64,000 nucleotides of DNA from Mytilinidion resinicola (GCF_010093595.1 NW_022985450.1:1210130-1274129); one strand, 5' to 3'; shown: positions 31,821-43,576, numbered from the stretch's first letter. The notes: a model not told the origin generated them from the sequence alone. Made by a program: numbers and translations.

Positions 31821-32049
31821 TGTTGATGACGAAGACGGAGGGGAAGAGAGAGATTGAGTGATGATTGAGTGAAGAGCTCGGTTGTTGTTGACGAGCCAAA
31901 GAGATAGAAGGTTGATAAAGAAGGTTAATGAAGAATGATGGAGGAATAAAGCTCTGAGCCGGCGGAGGACTACTCTTTATACCCCGTTATCAACAAGCGC
32001 ATACCACGCCTGTTGACGAGGCCTGTTAATAAGCGGTGCGACACCAGGT

Positions 32050-32700
32050 ATTATCACATGTTTACAAAGAGCAGGCCAACATACGTTGGTAACGAGCCTC
32101 CTGATAGCCTCCTAACCATGCCGATTTGCAGAGAGCACGGCACTTGACAGAGAGCACACTGCTCTATGAGCTTACGATGCCAATACACGTCGCCAACGAG
32201 CCTTCTGACCATGTCGATTAATGGAGAGCACAGCACTTTACAGAGAGCACATGCTCTACAAGCTTATCTACGTTGCTAACGAGCCGCTCACAAGCCCTCA
32301 TAACCACGGCACATCACGGAGAGCAAGGGATCTATCACCCCCCACCTGCACAGACGCAATCATACAGCAGCACGCGTTGGCAACGAGCCTCATGATCGCG
32401 GCACAACACGGAGAACAAGAGATCTATCACACCCACCCACACAGACGCAGTCATACAACAGCGCGCGTTGGCAACGAGCCTCATGATCGCGGCATAACAC
32501 GGGGAACAAGAGATCTATCACCCCCCACTTGCACAGACGCAGTCATACAGCAGCACGCGTTGGCAACAACCTTATAATCGCGGCACATTATAGAGAACAA
32601 GATAGATCTATTACCCCCCAACCCACACAGACGCAGTCATACAGCAGCACGCGTTGGCGACGAGCCTCGTGATCGCAGCATACCATAGAGAACGAGCCAG
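32050..32700. repeat. Satellite array, unit about 92 bp
   Basis: Units start near GCGTTGGCAACGAGCCTC and contain GAGATCTATCAC and CACAGACGCAGTCATACAGC. About 4.5 well-preserved units cover 32266-32700, preceded by two or three degenerate units from about 32050 built from AACGAGCC and GAGAGCAC pieces. The array yields matching Thr/His/Arg-repeat frames that are not genes. Confidence 0.9.
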
Positions 32701-32960
32701 TAAGCTTCCAGGAACCATTAGGGACGCTGAGGGACTGCTAGTGGCTACTAGGGAGCACGTAAAGGACACCGAGAACACTAGGGGACTGCTAGGGAGCACC
32801 TTAAGGATGCTGAGGACGCTAAGGGACTGCTAGGGAGCATGGTAAGATCATATTAAGAGCGCTGAGAGACTGCTAGGGAGCATGATGAGATTAGTAAAGA
32901 ACTGCTAGAGATCACGTTAAGAACACTAAGGGGCTAATATAGAGGTGCTGGGGGATTGAG
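32700..32960. repeat. Degenerate tandem repeat
   Basis: Irregular repeats of GAGGGACTGCTAGGGAGCAC and related forms every 40-60 bp, directly continuing from the 92-bp array. Confidence 0.75.
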
Positions 32961-32984
32961 GATGTTGAAGTTAGTATATAGATG

Positions 32985-33225
32985 CTTTTAAGAATGTATA
33001 GATGCTCGTTAAGAACGAGGCATTTAGAAAGGCTATATATAGTGCTATGCCTTCGTTCCTAATGTAGTAGGGCTATATGCGAATTAAAAAGGATGTATAT
33101 GAATCGGAAAGGCTGCGTGTAAGTACTATGCCTTCGTTCCTAATATAGTAGAGCTGCATGTAAAATAGAGAGGCTATGTAAAATGGACAAGCTATATAGC
33201 CTAGCCTACGGCCTCAAAAGCGGCG
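32985..33225. repeat. AT-rich degenerate repeats
   Basis: Recurring CCTTCGTTCCTAAT and AAAGGCTATATATAG / AAAGGATGTATATG words about every 80 bp. Similar AAGGATGTATA words occur inside the hAT-like MITE at 61560-61640 in reverse orientation, so this may be decayed material of that family. Confidence 0.5.
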
Positions 33226-33267
33226 TGCCTTCGTTCCTAACGCAGCAATGCGTTAAGAACGAAGGCA
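33226..33267. repeat. Near-perfect hairpin with 4-nt loop
   Basis: Arms TGCCTTCGTTCCTAACGCA (33226-33244) and TGCGTTAAGAACGAAGGCA (33249-33267) pair over 19 positions with one mismatch. The loop is GCAA, a GNRA tetraloop if transcribed from the plus strand. On a minus-strand RNA the mismatch becomes a G-U pair. The CCTTCGTTCCTAA word is also repeated nearby without the second arm. Confidence 0.85.
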
Positions 33268-33774
33268 TAGGACTATGCGCAGTCGCAAGTCTTATTACAT
33301 GCATAACATCCTCGTTCACGACGAAAGTTTAGGTTCATAAAGTCCTGCCGCTTATGAGTTGGCCTATCATTCCAACTAATAAGATACTTCACAATCGTTA
33401 TAGACGAGAAGTTCTCTAACCAACCACCCAATCACAGATCTTTCTCAAGTCCCAGCGCCGCTCGCTGGAGAGCCACTGGCAGCCTCCGCGACGAAAGGAA
33501 TGGCCAGAGAAAGCGCTTGGGTCGTAGCCAATATCAAGAAGGTGGTTTCGAAAGTTGGAGATGAACTGAGTAGATGTCTATCGTTGATGCACGTTACTCC
33601 GACTGTTAACACCATAATTACGGCGCTGATGCACGGTGGAGAACTTATGGCTCTTGATGTCATATACACTCTTCTCACGTGACGCCAAATTCGCCATTTG
33701 CGATCTCTTGGAGATCGCAAAGTGCCTATGATGAGTCATCACGCAAGCAGCGGACCACCTCCAATTCGCACGTT

Positions 33775-33866
33775 CCTCCAGTTCATACGATCCTCCAGTT
33801 CACACGACCCTCCAGTTCACACGACCCTCCAGTTCACACGATCCTCCAGTTCACACGATCCCCTAG
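33775..33866. repeat. 17-bp minisatellite
   Basis: Five to six tandem units of CCTCCAGTTCACACGAT (variants CGACC, CATACGAT) that end within a few bases of the stop codon of the deaminase-like gene at 33868. Confidence 0.85.
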
Positions 33867-33867
33867 T

Positions 33868-35672
33868 TCATAGTAGCACTCCACCTTCCTCATCGGAGTC
33901 GTCCTCAAAATCGTAAGGGTCAGGCTGCGAGTTCTTCAGTAATCTCGCCTGTTTGTCACAATGATCAGAGTCAGAACTCTCTATGCTGAAGTTCACCATA
34001 TCCGCGCCGTCAAATAATGGTAGGGTAGAACCAAAATCTGTTATCGTCGTCGGTTCTTCTATTTCAACAGGGAAAGCATCAAAGACAACAGAACCTCCTA
34101 CCGTAGGAAGTGGTGTCTTGGCCTCTCTAGTTAACCCGTGCCCTTGCTGGTGCAGAACTGACTCGGTGACTCCGGTGAGAGAATCCGGGTGCCAAGCTTG
34201 TGGCGGGATTTTCTCCTCTATCTGCTGTAGGGCCTCCTTTCGAATATCACAAGTCATCGAATTTAGAACATCTCTTTGGCGGTTCTGGCTGATGATATCG
34301 CACTCAGCGTCAAGATCAGGCGGTCGCCAGTTCAGATATATCTTGCGATGCGACGCCGGCTCCACAAAATGTCCTGGATGGTGCCGGAAGTAGAGCAGAC
34401 AGCAAAAGCAAGCTGGCTTGCTGCAGGCAATATACCGATCACCGGCTGCAAAGGACAATTTGCCCACGTGGAACTGCTCCAGAACTTGGATCTCGGCGTG
34501 GACGCGCGTTGAGAAGTCTGTGTAGTTATCTAGGAAACGCCGAGATAGTTGGTATTTATCGTCCATCTCTGCAAGCGCTTGCTGATATCGGTTAAGGTCC
34601 GGGGAGTTCGCAGGTAGCATGCGGACCATAATGCTTTCTAGTCTCGTCTTTCCATCCGCTGGAGGTGACGCCGATTTTGGCGGTGTAGGAATACTGCGGA
34701 CTTCAAAGTCATGGAGGAGCTCAGGAAGCCTTGATGCGCAAGAGAGAAGCGCCTTAGCCGCTCGAAAATGATGTCCGAGCCGTCCGATATAATGCCTTAC
34801 TAACCCAAAGGTGTTGTGTATCGCGTCTTCGTTGCTTTTGTAATTGGGTTCTATACTCAGTCTCGCAAGTTTACGCATCGAGTCAGACTTCCGATTTTCG
34901 TACGCATCGAGTCAGACTTCCGATTTTCGTACGCAAAGTGGCACAGCTCCATAGGGCTCAGTGGGCATTCCCAAGTTCTTAGCCATTCAGCAAGACCAGC
35001 TACTAAACAAGGGATGTCAGCATCCTGAAAATGTATAGACGGCATAAACCTCTAAGCACGGCAACTAAACTTACCATCCTCTCGTTCTGTTTGAGCAAGA
35101 TATGCGTGACATTTTCGCAATAACGGGCTGAGGTGCGATCTGTACTTCTTAATTCTTGGAGTTGCAAATCTTATACACTGTGCAGCTATATCGTTTACTC
35201 CTTCCAGTGTGACTAGAGTCGCCGTGATTGAGATGTCTCTCAGATTGGTCAGAAGTGACTCTAAAAATGGGACAATCTTCCTCCTCGGGCAAGAATTCGA
35301 GGCCACCCAGAAGACGTAATTTTGCGGCGTCGAATTTAATCCAATAGCGGTGACTGTGTCGCCACCTTTATCGTAGTCGCATGTATACGCCAGCTCGCTA
35401 AGGAACATCCGTCTTAAGTCTTTGAGTGGAAGTTGGGAGACATTCTCTCGGGTGGAAAGCTCGGCACATGTATGCTCCCCTCTCGTACTCCCTAGCGTAT
35501 GCAGCAAGACGAGGGGCTCGTAGAAACGGCTTAGTTGGCGTCTGCGAGGGTCAAAGCGAGGCTGTGTTGGGGAGAGAGATCTCGGCTCGGTGAATGAGCT
35601 TGTGTTTACTGAATTCTTTCGTTTTTTCCCTTTAGTCACAACTAGGACAGCGTGGGAGAAGGGAGATTGCAA
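33868..35672 (-). pseudogene. OTT_1508-type deaminase-like gene, frameshifted
   Basis: Exon 1 (35075-35672) and exon 2 (from 35002) are separated by a 72-bp intron with GTAAGT, a CTGAC branch and TTTAG, and join in frame. The product has the fungal lead RRMFLSELAYTCDYDKGGDT, then in the C-terminal half the zinc-deaminase motif as VHAEIQVLE and, about 25 residues on, CSKPACFCCLLYF. It ends with an acidic tail. A perfect 29-bp tandem duplication (34872-34900, 34901-34929) shifts the frame in the middle; with a single copy the two exons total 1,704 nt, a whole number of codons. The HAE and CxxC-type residues are intact downstream. Substrate of this deaminase branch in fungi is unknown to me. Confidence 0.82.
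34872..34929. repeat. 29-bp tandem duplication within the deaminase-like gene
   Basis: Two identical 29-bp units beginning TACGCATCGAGTCAG. Twenty-nine is not a multiple of three, so the duplication causes the frameshift described for the gene. No sequence difference between the units means it is recent. Confidence 0.95.
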
Positions 35673-35679
35673 GCAAGAC

Positions 35680-36732
35680 TAGTCGGGATAGATATATAGG
35701 GACAGTCACTGAAAGGCTCGTCTATCGTACGGCACTGAGAACCTTGTTCCTTTATCAAACCTTCTGACTTAAACTGAGCTTTTGGTGATCGATCTCCGCA
35801 CGGCTTACATGACGTCAACAATTTGAATTAGCTTTCAACTTCGCGATAAGAGCGATGTGTACCGATGCGATTGGGCAACCGCCCGCAGCAATAATATCTT
35901 CGGGGAGTGGAGAAACACATGAAAGCAATACGGTTCACCCAATAAACCCAAGTTACGTAGCAGTTCTGCCGCATCCGGCCTCTGCGCTGTGCGGATTAAC
36001 TAATTAGAGGTTGATGTGTTTGGAGTGAGCTGAAGCCAGTACAAGGTTAAGCGAACCCTCGAGTTTGCTGGTCCATGGCGGCGTTGTGTTCCCACTGCGG
36101 GGCGATCGATCATCGATCGATTTTCCAGGCCGGGGAGACTACGGTACGACCGGAGTCACTCGGCAAGCATTTAATTGGGGATTGTGTAGGCTAGGTGATT
36201 GCGAGAACTGGCTTACTGCACATGAAGGTCGACGCGCTCTGCTTAACTAATCAGTCGCACAGCCATGTTTTGTCCCTTCTCTTGCGCATCATCCTGCCTT
36301 GGACTCGAGTCTGATCCTCTCTGCTCGCCCCCTGCTCCGCTTTGCCAGCAAAAGCTTCCATCCCTCCTCGCCTCCTGCCATTATACTTCACCTAGCGCTG
36401 GCGTCTTGCTCGCTCACTCCTCACCAGCGTGGCTAGGCCGCAGTGTGCTGTCTATCCTGCTTGGCTCTCTCTTTCGGGTTGATCCGTCCTCTCTCTCACT
36501 CCGCAGCCTCATCAACCGCCTTGTTTGTCAGACTAGACTTACAACGCCTACTGATAGGCTGTTCACCGGAAAGACGGTACTTCCCCCGCTTCTTCTGCCA
36601 GATGCTGGGCTGACTTCTCCCCGTAGCCAACCTACAATACCCCCGCCAGATCTCTCGTCTGCGCCTCAACTTGTCTTCATTACCTCTCTGCAACCTCCGA
36701 GCTCTCTCCCACCCGCTCTTCTATCACTCTCG
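35680..36732. other. No recognisable gene
   Basis: Contains a palindromic GATCGATCATCGATCGAT near 36105 and a CT-rich plus-strand frame at 36265-36777 that is Ser/Pro/Leu-rich and has no domain. The CT-rich block could be the promoter and 5' leader of a gene starting near 36750. Confidence 0.4.
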
Positions 36733-36749
36733 CCGACCTCGTATATAAC

Positions 36750-37312
36750 GCTATGGTTTTCCCAACCCCTCCTGTAGATGCAGCCCCGTTGCGGCACCAG
36801 AAGTTTTTCGCCGTACGAACACGGTTCTTGGCCGCACCTTGCCGCTCACTAGTGATAGCAATGCCTTCGCCGACCTCGATATTCAGGATATGAAGATAAT
36901 CACTTTCCGTAATCAAGCTGAGGTAGGCCGGCCCATGTTTGTCCTGGTTGGGTCATTGCTTACTGATTCTCGCTTCGGGTAGCTTGTGCGAGTGCGCCCA
37001 GATACGTTGACAGAGACGCTTGCATGGGCATCACATATCCCACCGGTATCCGGCTGTGTGAGCCCTAGGCGGGATGGAGACTTAGAGCGCGCTCATGCTG
37101 GCAGCACGACAATCCGAGCACGCATACGACGGCGGACACGGGCATGGGCTAGTTTGAAAATGATCGTGACCACGATCTCGAGCATGTCCTTCAGCACGAA
37201 AAGTGCGTACATCCCGGGTGCCCACGCCCAGGACGATCGCCAATGTCTCTACGCGAGCACGATATTAGATACGATTCGATCTGATTTTGAGAAATACCTA
37301 GCCCCGAACTGA
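36750..37312 (+). CDS. Possible spliced gene, unrecognised
   Basis: Plus-strand blocks with coding character occur in order: a frame holding RRTNTVLGRTLPLTSDS and MKIITFRNQAE (about 36800-36920), then LVRVRPDTLTETLAWASH (36981 on) and a C-terminus DRQCLYASTILDTIRSDFEK ending at 37310-37312. GT and AG signals lie between the blocks (GTAGGC near 36924, GGGTAG at 36979), but I could not confirm all phases. No family recognised. Confidence 0.3.
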
Positions 37313-38295
37313 GGAGTGTCACTTCACGACATAGCGCGATCTTTACGTATACACCAATTCTCTATTCTTTTTCCATCGGCGCAGAGCTTCACCCCGCTTT
37401 TCCCACTTCGACTGCGTTCACCCGCCCCGCAACTTCGAGAGGAACCGCACGGGCACGCGTATGTCATTGCCATCGAGAAGGCCGGCTCGGATAACAAGTT
37501 TTGGGGTCGATCAGGCGACACTTGCACAGCATGCTCCCACTAGTGGTGAATTCCAGCCTTGCGTGGCATAGGCCGGATGAGGATTCAGCAATGTGTCGCG
37601 AGGGACATGTGTGAGGCAATTTACGCATAATACAAAAGGAGCTAGCTGCACGTGTCTCACTTTTGCACGTAATGGAGTAATGTATCATAGGTTACTTAGC
37701 TCTCTAAAACGCCAAACGGCTTAGCGCTTATTAAACCGATTATGTGTTCTCGCCAATATCTTAGTCGTTCTAGTTACACCGCATCCACTTGACTGTAAGG
37801 CCAGCACCCCACCCAGATTTCACGCCGTTACTTTCGATCGCATTCCCTATCCGCGCCTAGCTAAATCACAACCGTCAGCTCAATTGCAAAGTGAGGCTAT
37901 GTCATCTTCTTGCTGTCTCGCTCACCGATGTAAGAAGCCGGTGAGATGTACACCGGTCAGGCACCTATGAGTCAACAAGCAGCAACATCAGCAAGGCTGT
38001 GGCTGTATCGCAAGGCGTAAATACAGCCCATGGCGCTGTGCATGTTAAGAGCTTACTAACTTGCTGCAGGGCATGGGGCAGCATTCAGCTAGCGGTATCC
38101 GGTGAGCGTGTTGGAGATTGGAGCCCTTGGCATCAGCCCAAACTCCAACTATAAACGCCAGGCGCTCTTCTCTGATTTTTTTGTGGTATACCAGCTAGGC
38201 CAAGTCATTATATTAGAAACTAAACTTGTTTACGTTTTATTCCCTAAGCGCGCTGCTCTACTCTCTAATGACACGAAAATCAAGAATACTAGGAA
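37313..38295. other. No recognisable gene
   Basis: Short chance frames only. Presumably includes the upstream region of the GRF zinc-ribbon gene. Confidence 0.5.
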
Positions 38296-39428
38296 TGTTT
38301 GGACGCTCTCCCCGTCTCAGCGAAGATACACATCCTATGGCGCAGGCAGTTGAAGGCGTGCGCTTGCCAGGTAGTGTTACCCAAATCTTTCGTGCCCTGG
38401 CGTTAACAGTTCCCGGCAGATTCTACGCCAGATATCGACGTTTTGGACATGGAGCTTTTCACCAAAGGTAATCAGCTCCTATTTATTACGCTAGTGGAGT
38501 ATCAAAAATAACCAGAAAATGGAATAGATTTCAACACGTGGTTTGGAAAAGCGGCCTTCCAGTACCATTTGAGTTTAGCTATTCAAAAGGAGCACTTGGG
38601 ACATGCCGTTGTCAACCCAAAGGTAGCTTGTAGTGATGTCTTTTCCCCCTCTTAGTTTTAGAGACTGATCTTCTTTAGGACGTTTTTGAGCAAGTGGAAG
38701 CAAGATACTGGAAGGAGCCTACTCAAAACGGCGAAGGCAAAAGCGGCTTGCATTATCCTGGATTCGAGCTTTTCCGCTGCATCAATGCTGCTCGCGCCAC
38801 TAAGGACGATAAGACGTTGCGGTTTTTCTTGGACCAGCTATCGTCTAATATTCTATCAAGCTGCAGAAGGCTACACCACGAGAAAACGGCAGAAATGGCA
38901 GCGGATACGCCATTTAGTCCGGGCCAGATTCACCGCGCCACAGCCCCGAGCTCTAGTATGGGCAGCAATTCATCCTTAGGCAGGGATAAAGCAACGGGTA
39001 CTGCCATGAAGACAGGAAGCTCGCTGCAAGAGGATGTCGTCCAAAGCCAGGCCATTTTCGTACAGGGCCATCTTCCGCTATCGCAGCCACTTTGTTTAGA
39101 GTGCGAACGACCAGTGACGCGCCTTACCACGAGCCGTTACAATCGGAATGGTAACGCTCGTCGTCCGTACTTGAAATGTGTACCATGCGACAAGTTCCAT
39201 TCCTTTGCGGACGAGCAAGGAAATAATCCTGAGAACCTTAGGTGTCATTGCGGCGAACCTAGTAGGAAGCAGGTTTCTGGGATTAAAACCCAATCGCAAA
39301 GAGGTTTACATTACGTTTGTAGCCTAGGGAACTGCGACTTTTATCGCGCGGCAATAGGGCCGAGTGGGCATCAGGTATTGTTGGACGAAAGACTCCCAAA
39401 TCAAATGAGGACGCTTGGGTTGGTTTGA
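38296..39428 (+). CDS. GRF-like zinc-ribbon protein
   Basis: Three 3' exons are clear: 38410-38467, 38516-38622 and 38679-39428, joined in frame through introns of 48 and 56 bp (GTAATC/ACCAG, GTAGCT/TTTAG). They encode STPDIDVLDMELFTK, NGIDFNTWFGKAAFQ and VEARYWKEP, a conserved fungal lead. The C-terminal GRF-like ribbon follows: CLECERPV, RPYLKCVPCDKFHSFAD, LRCHCGEPSRKQ and CSLGNCDFYRAA. The Cys pairs for zinc are intact. A 5' exon may start at 38296 (MFGRSPRLSED), but its splice phase into 38410 was not resolved. GRF fingers bind nucleic acid in other proteins; the role here is unknown. Confidence 0.7.
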
Positions 39429-39950
39429 AGAACGATCTAGATGTAGTTTGGTTGTGCGACTCTCGCGAAATAGATATTAGGGTTCTTTCGGCTAGCTTTT
39501 TAAGTCGTGAAATGTTTAACCATGTGTCAAGAGGCTACGTAGAGAAATCACGTGACTGTAGCAACAACCCTGATTACCCAGAGGTTTGTTCGATACACAT
39601 AGAACGGAAGGCTTCTGACTATATTGGAACTCTTCTATTTCCCTTCATCTAAAGCCAGTTTCGTCCCTCAACTTCTTGTCTTTCTCTCTTATGTGCTTGG
39701 CCCAATTAAAAGGTCCGAAGGCCTCTTGGGCTCCTATCATAGCGATACCATAGCGCATCTATGACGCCTCTTGGTTAGTGAATCGAGGCGTAGTTAAGAC
39801 GAAGCCTACTTATAACTCTCCCACCAAGCGATGGAGGAAAGCAGGACATAAAAGGCCTCCATACTCCTCAATTAAGCTTACATAGGCACACTACTCTTCC
39901 TCCTTTCTATCAGACACCGAATTAGCAGCTGTATAAGGAGTCTCTTCGAC
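39429..39950. other. No recognisable gene
   Basis: Short open frames only; AT-rich towards the end. Confidence 0.5.
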
Positions 39951-40642
39951 AATGAGTGATTCAAATGCTACAATCGAAGATACTACATTATACCAGGCCG
40001 AGGTATATTCGAAATGTCAAATCCTTTGCAAGATACTGCTAATAGAAGCTAGGGTACACCGCTTGCTGCCAACTCTACAGGTTCCGATGAGGTTGTTGAT
40101 ACAGCAGGGCAGGTAAGTGATACTTGCTTCCCCGCTACGTGTTCATGGTTTACTGATATAAGCAGGATATACCAGAGCACGGGAACAATTTGGGGGAAAT
40201 TAAGGCAGATGCGGAAAAAAGAGCCAGGAAGCTCTCACCCTGCTCTAATGAAATAAACATGCCGTCTCTATACAGTCAACTAGATAATCCTTTAAAATAA
40301 ATCTTGTGCAGCTCTAACCTACCCTATTAGGGAAGATTAAGAGACCGGATGCCTTGGCTAATCAGCTTAGCTGCAGACTAAGCTGTCTTGAGGGGAAAGT
40401 TAGTAGCCTTGAAAAAGTTAATTAATTACTATAGTATGGCTCAGCTAGGGAAGTTTAATGATAGGACTGATAACCTGGAAGAGAATCGGGGAGATATAAG
40501 AGACATTATTAGGCTACTGCAAACCAAGATTGATAGCGTCAAGAAAGGGATTGATGAAATATCAGACCGCGGAGGTGAACGGGTGGGAAAGGCTGGAAAG
40601 AAGAATATAGCATCCGCAAGGAAAAGGGCACGTGAGGCTTGA
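39951..40642 (+). pseudogene. Coiled-coil protein relic
   Basis: Plus-strand frames read MSDSNATIEDTT, then FEMSNPLQDTANRS with a TAG, NSTGSDEVVDTAGQ before a likely intron (GTAAGT ... AAGCAG), DIPEHGNNLGEIKADAEKRA, and after further stops a coiled-coil segment LSCLEGKVSSLEK ... DIIRLLQTKIDSVKKG. Order and heptad pattern suggest one small coiled-coil gene that has collected several stops and frame breaks. I do not recognise its function. Confidence 0.45.
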
Positions 40643-40848
40643 AGCTGGACAAGTTTACAGAACTGAGGAGAAACGCGATGGTACTGGTACAAGCTGAGAT
40701 CGTAAACCTGTATAGGGCCTTGCTTGCTCCATCAGAGTCTGCATCCACGATCAACTCCCGCAAGGGTACATGCTCTCGTCAAAGACAACCTCCTTCTGTA
40801 CTACCAGGAGCTATGAATCATCTGCCCAGTTTTCTAGTCCGCAGGGAC

Positions 40849-42182
40849 TTATTTTGTAGTCAACGCCGGCTTGATACCGCTTACATGCCAAACACCGCCC
40901 TGGCCAACAATCCAGAATTCATGGAAGCCAAATGCAAGGGATACAGCAACGTTTTTGCCGCCACCAACACGGATCGAGCCAAGAGCAAGCCCAGTCTCGG
41001 GATCAATGATGTCCACACCATGACCAGCGCCGCAAAATATCCAACCTTCATTGCTCACTCGGATGCCGTCGTAGAAATAGGTGATAGGGTTGTTAAGCAG
41101 GCGCTTGTTTGTAAGCGTTGGGCATTTAGCTCCGGATGAAGCTGTCGCGAAGTCATATGCCCAAAGCTCACGAGCTCCGTATGGGTTCTTCTTGACGGGG
41201 TAGTACTGGGAGACTCCAGTGTCAGGGAGGTACAAAGTGCGACCGTCAGGGGATATGGCAACTCCGTTTGCGTTTCCGGTCGTGGTTTGGAGGAGTTTTG
41301 GCCGCATTGTTGTGCCGTTGACGAAGTAAGTGGAGGGATTCTGGGGTGGTGTGAAAGGGACGATGCCTTTGCCCTGCAGGTATATTAACATTGTTTCAGG
41401 GGTTACGACCAAAAAACGAGGAAGTTACCCATCCAGACCTACTATCAGTAAGGTAGAAGTTGCTGTCAGGGTCTATGGCGAGATCATTGAACCCTCCGAA
41501 CGGTTCTTCGTAGTAGTGGTTTATAAGAGTTGTTCTCTTCCATGTCTTTGGGTCGATCTTAGCCAGATATCCCGTCTCGTCCGGACCACCATCAGTAACA
41601 ACGTAGATAAAGCCATTGAACGGAACACAGCCATGTACATTGATGGTGGGTGGGCTTGTGGTGATCTTCCGCAGCTCGTTCGTTTTAGTGTTTAGCAGGT
41701 ACTGCCAGTCATGTACACCGTCGGTGTTATTGCCTGATGGGCCCCATTCAACAAAGAAAAGGTCGTTTGTTCCAGGCACCATGCATGGTGCCTCGTGACT
41801 CCGAAACGCTAGTGCTTGCACATGCTCGACCTTGGCCTGTGGTCCAACGATGTCGAAGAACTTTTCATCGTAGACGACGAAATCGGTTGAATTGAGCTTC
41901 TCGTTTCTGTGGACCAGTCAGTATGGCACACTGCTAATCAATGTTCGTCCTCACTCACAAGACTGCCAGTCGTTCGTCCGACACTTCCGCCTTAGCCGGT
42001 GCATCAAATACGGAACGGTTAAACTTGCCCGGCAACACAGCAAAGGAGAGATTCTCATATGAAAGCCAAGCCCATGACCTAACAGTGTTGTTACTGTAAT
42101 TTTCAGGCAGGGCCTTCGAGAAATGCGAAGCTGAAGCATTTGACGCCGCCAAAGCTCCGAGTAGTATTGAGAATTTCGTCAT
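40849..42182 (-). CDS. Secreted SMP-30/gluconolactonase-type lactonase
   Basis: Three exons (41959-42182, 41429-41906, 40849-41373) with introns of 52 and 55 bp assemble to exactly 408 codons plus stop. The start chosen at 42182 gives a signal peptide (MTKFSILLGALAASNASA); an upstream in-frame ATG at 42242 lacks this property. Beta-propeller motifs of the fungal SMP-30/lactonase group are present: VEWGPSGNNTDG, NDLAIDPDSNFYLTDSRSGW, ANGVAISPDGRTLYLPDTG and YDGIRVSNEGWIFCGAGHGV, where the D/N/E positions bind the metal. It should hydrolyse a sugar or similar lactone outside the cell or in the secretory route. First gene of the catabolic cluster. Confidence 0.9.
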
Positions 42183-42300
42183 TGGAACTGACTGGGACTG
42201 AGACTGCCAGAGGTTCCAGACCCATAATTCCACCCTTAACATGGTTCATATTCTCGTAGCGGAATCGAGACTCGTCATCGTTTGCTTACGGTCGGCCCTA

Positions 42301-42308
42301 TTCCGTGG
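42301..42308 (+). promoter_or_regulatory. TTCCGTGG motif upstream of the lactonase
   Basis: One of three TCCGTGG words found in the promoters of this cluster, about 120 bp 5' of the lactonase start; nearby are CTCCGGG and CCCACGG. A CGG-type core fits Zn2Cys6 binding, but the link is inference. Confidence 0.35.
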
Positions 42309-42719
42309 CGAGTGGCTAAGCTCCGGGAGCAGCCCACGGCCGTTTCCTGTAGGTGAGTACCACTAGACTGCGAGATGAGCTTCGTGAATTTGCATCGTCA
42401 CTCATCTGAAAACCTGGGCTGAGTCAACGCTGGAATGCTGGGTAGGTACCACTCCAGTCTCGATCGACGTTCATAGTCACATGTGAAGGTATAGATCGCT
42501 CTAGATTTCTTATCTACATTTTAAAGCGCTACAAGAAGTGGTAGAAGAGTGTGCTCGGATATCTAACGAGGTGCTGTATCTGTTCGCGACCGTGGATTTT
42601 CATAATCGCTGACTTGATTCCTAAGCATTTGAATCTTTTCTTACTAAATCTGCGTCTCGTGGACGTAACGGGAACGATTACTATAAAAGATAGCCAGCAC
42701 TCTTCTCATCATTCCAATT

Positions 42720-43576
42720 CTATCTGAATTTCCGCGTAGCCTCCATAAATTTCATCCCCCCCTTGATCTCCTTCGCCACATTCTCATCCGCCTCAACCTG
42801 TTTCCTCATCAGTGGCAATACCTCCTTTGCCAGCTCCTTCGGCAATACCACAACCCCATTTAGATCCCCAATTAAATAATCATCCGGCCGAATCTCGATA
42901 TCTTGCTCGCTAGTTTGCAGCTTCACCGGCACATTCACACCAGCCACTTTGACGAGCTCGTATGGCGGTGCGGTGCTCAAGTCTCGTGCGAATACGGGAT
43001 AGTTGAGTGCGCGCTGCTCGTGGAGGTCGCGGAAGCGTCCATCGATTATTGAGCCTACTGCTCCGCTGACCTGGGCGCGGGTGGACATTAGGCCACCGTA
43101 GACGGCGTTGGGGGTGTTTGGGGGGCAGGAGATGAAGATTATGGCGCCAGTGGGGATGGAGTCGATCTGAAGGGAGATAAGTTCGGATTTCAAATCAGGA
43201 GCTGAAAGGCTCCATGCAATGAAGCGGTATGCCAAAACACACAAGCCGATGCTCGGCCGTGTAAGTCAATCAAGGGAGGAAATGGAGCGTAGATGCTTAC
43301 GTAGTGGGTAGGATGTTTAGGCGAAGGGTCATCCAATGGTACGTACTTCACTGTATACGCTGGACCGACAATTCTGGTCATCCCTTCTTGTCGTTGCGGA
43401 GACCATAAGGTCAAGCCCGAGAGGAAGCCGCCGTTGGGGACTTTGAGTTTGCATAGAGCGTCTGAAACATCACAGCTTGGCATGTTTACTTAGCACATTG
43501 TCCCGTTAAGGAGTATGATGGCTCACGTTGTGAATTGAAGTAGATCCTTCACAATGGGGTCCTGTCCAACAGCCAT
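42720..43576 (-). CDS. RraA-type aldolase/regulator-like protein
   Basis: Exons 43527-43576, 43301-43475 and 42720-43166 (introns 51 and 134 bp) give 223 residues, the normal size for this fold. Motifs: CDVSDALCKLKVPNGGF, IVGPAYTVKYVP, GAIIFISC, YGGLMSTRAQVSGAVGSIID followed by GRFRD, and DYLIGDLNGVVVLP. RraA-fold enzymes of this type include 4-hydroxy-4-methyl-2-oxoglutarate/4-carboxy-4-hydroxy-2-oxoadipate aldolases, in which the GxxxD/RD region binds Mg and pyruvate. A cleavage step to pyruvate or oxaloacetate would fit the cluster. The intron 1 acceptor is CCAAG, less usual, but gives the conserved TTCDVSDAL junction. Confidence 0.85.

Noticed and set aside
32266..32577. Plus-strand repeat-protein frame in the satellite
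   Set aside because: The frame exists only because the 92-bp units repeat; the composition matches the DNA repeat, and units change length later.
36265..36777. 170-codon plus-strand frame
   Set aside because: CT-rich DNA yields a Ser/Pro/Leu-rich frame without domain, and the antisense strand is also open.
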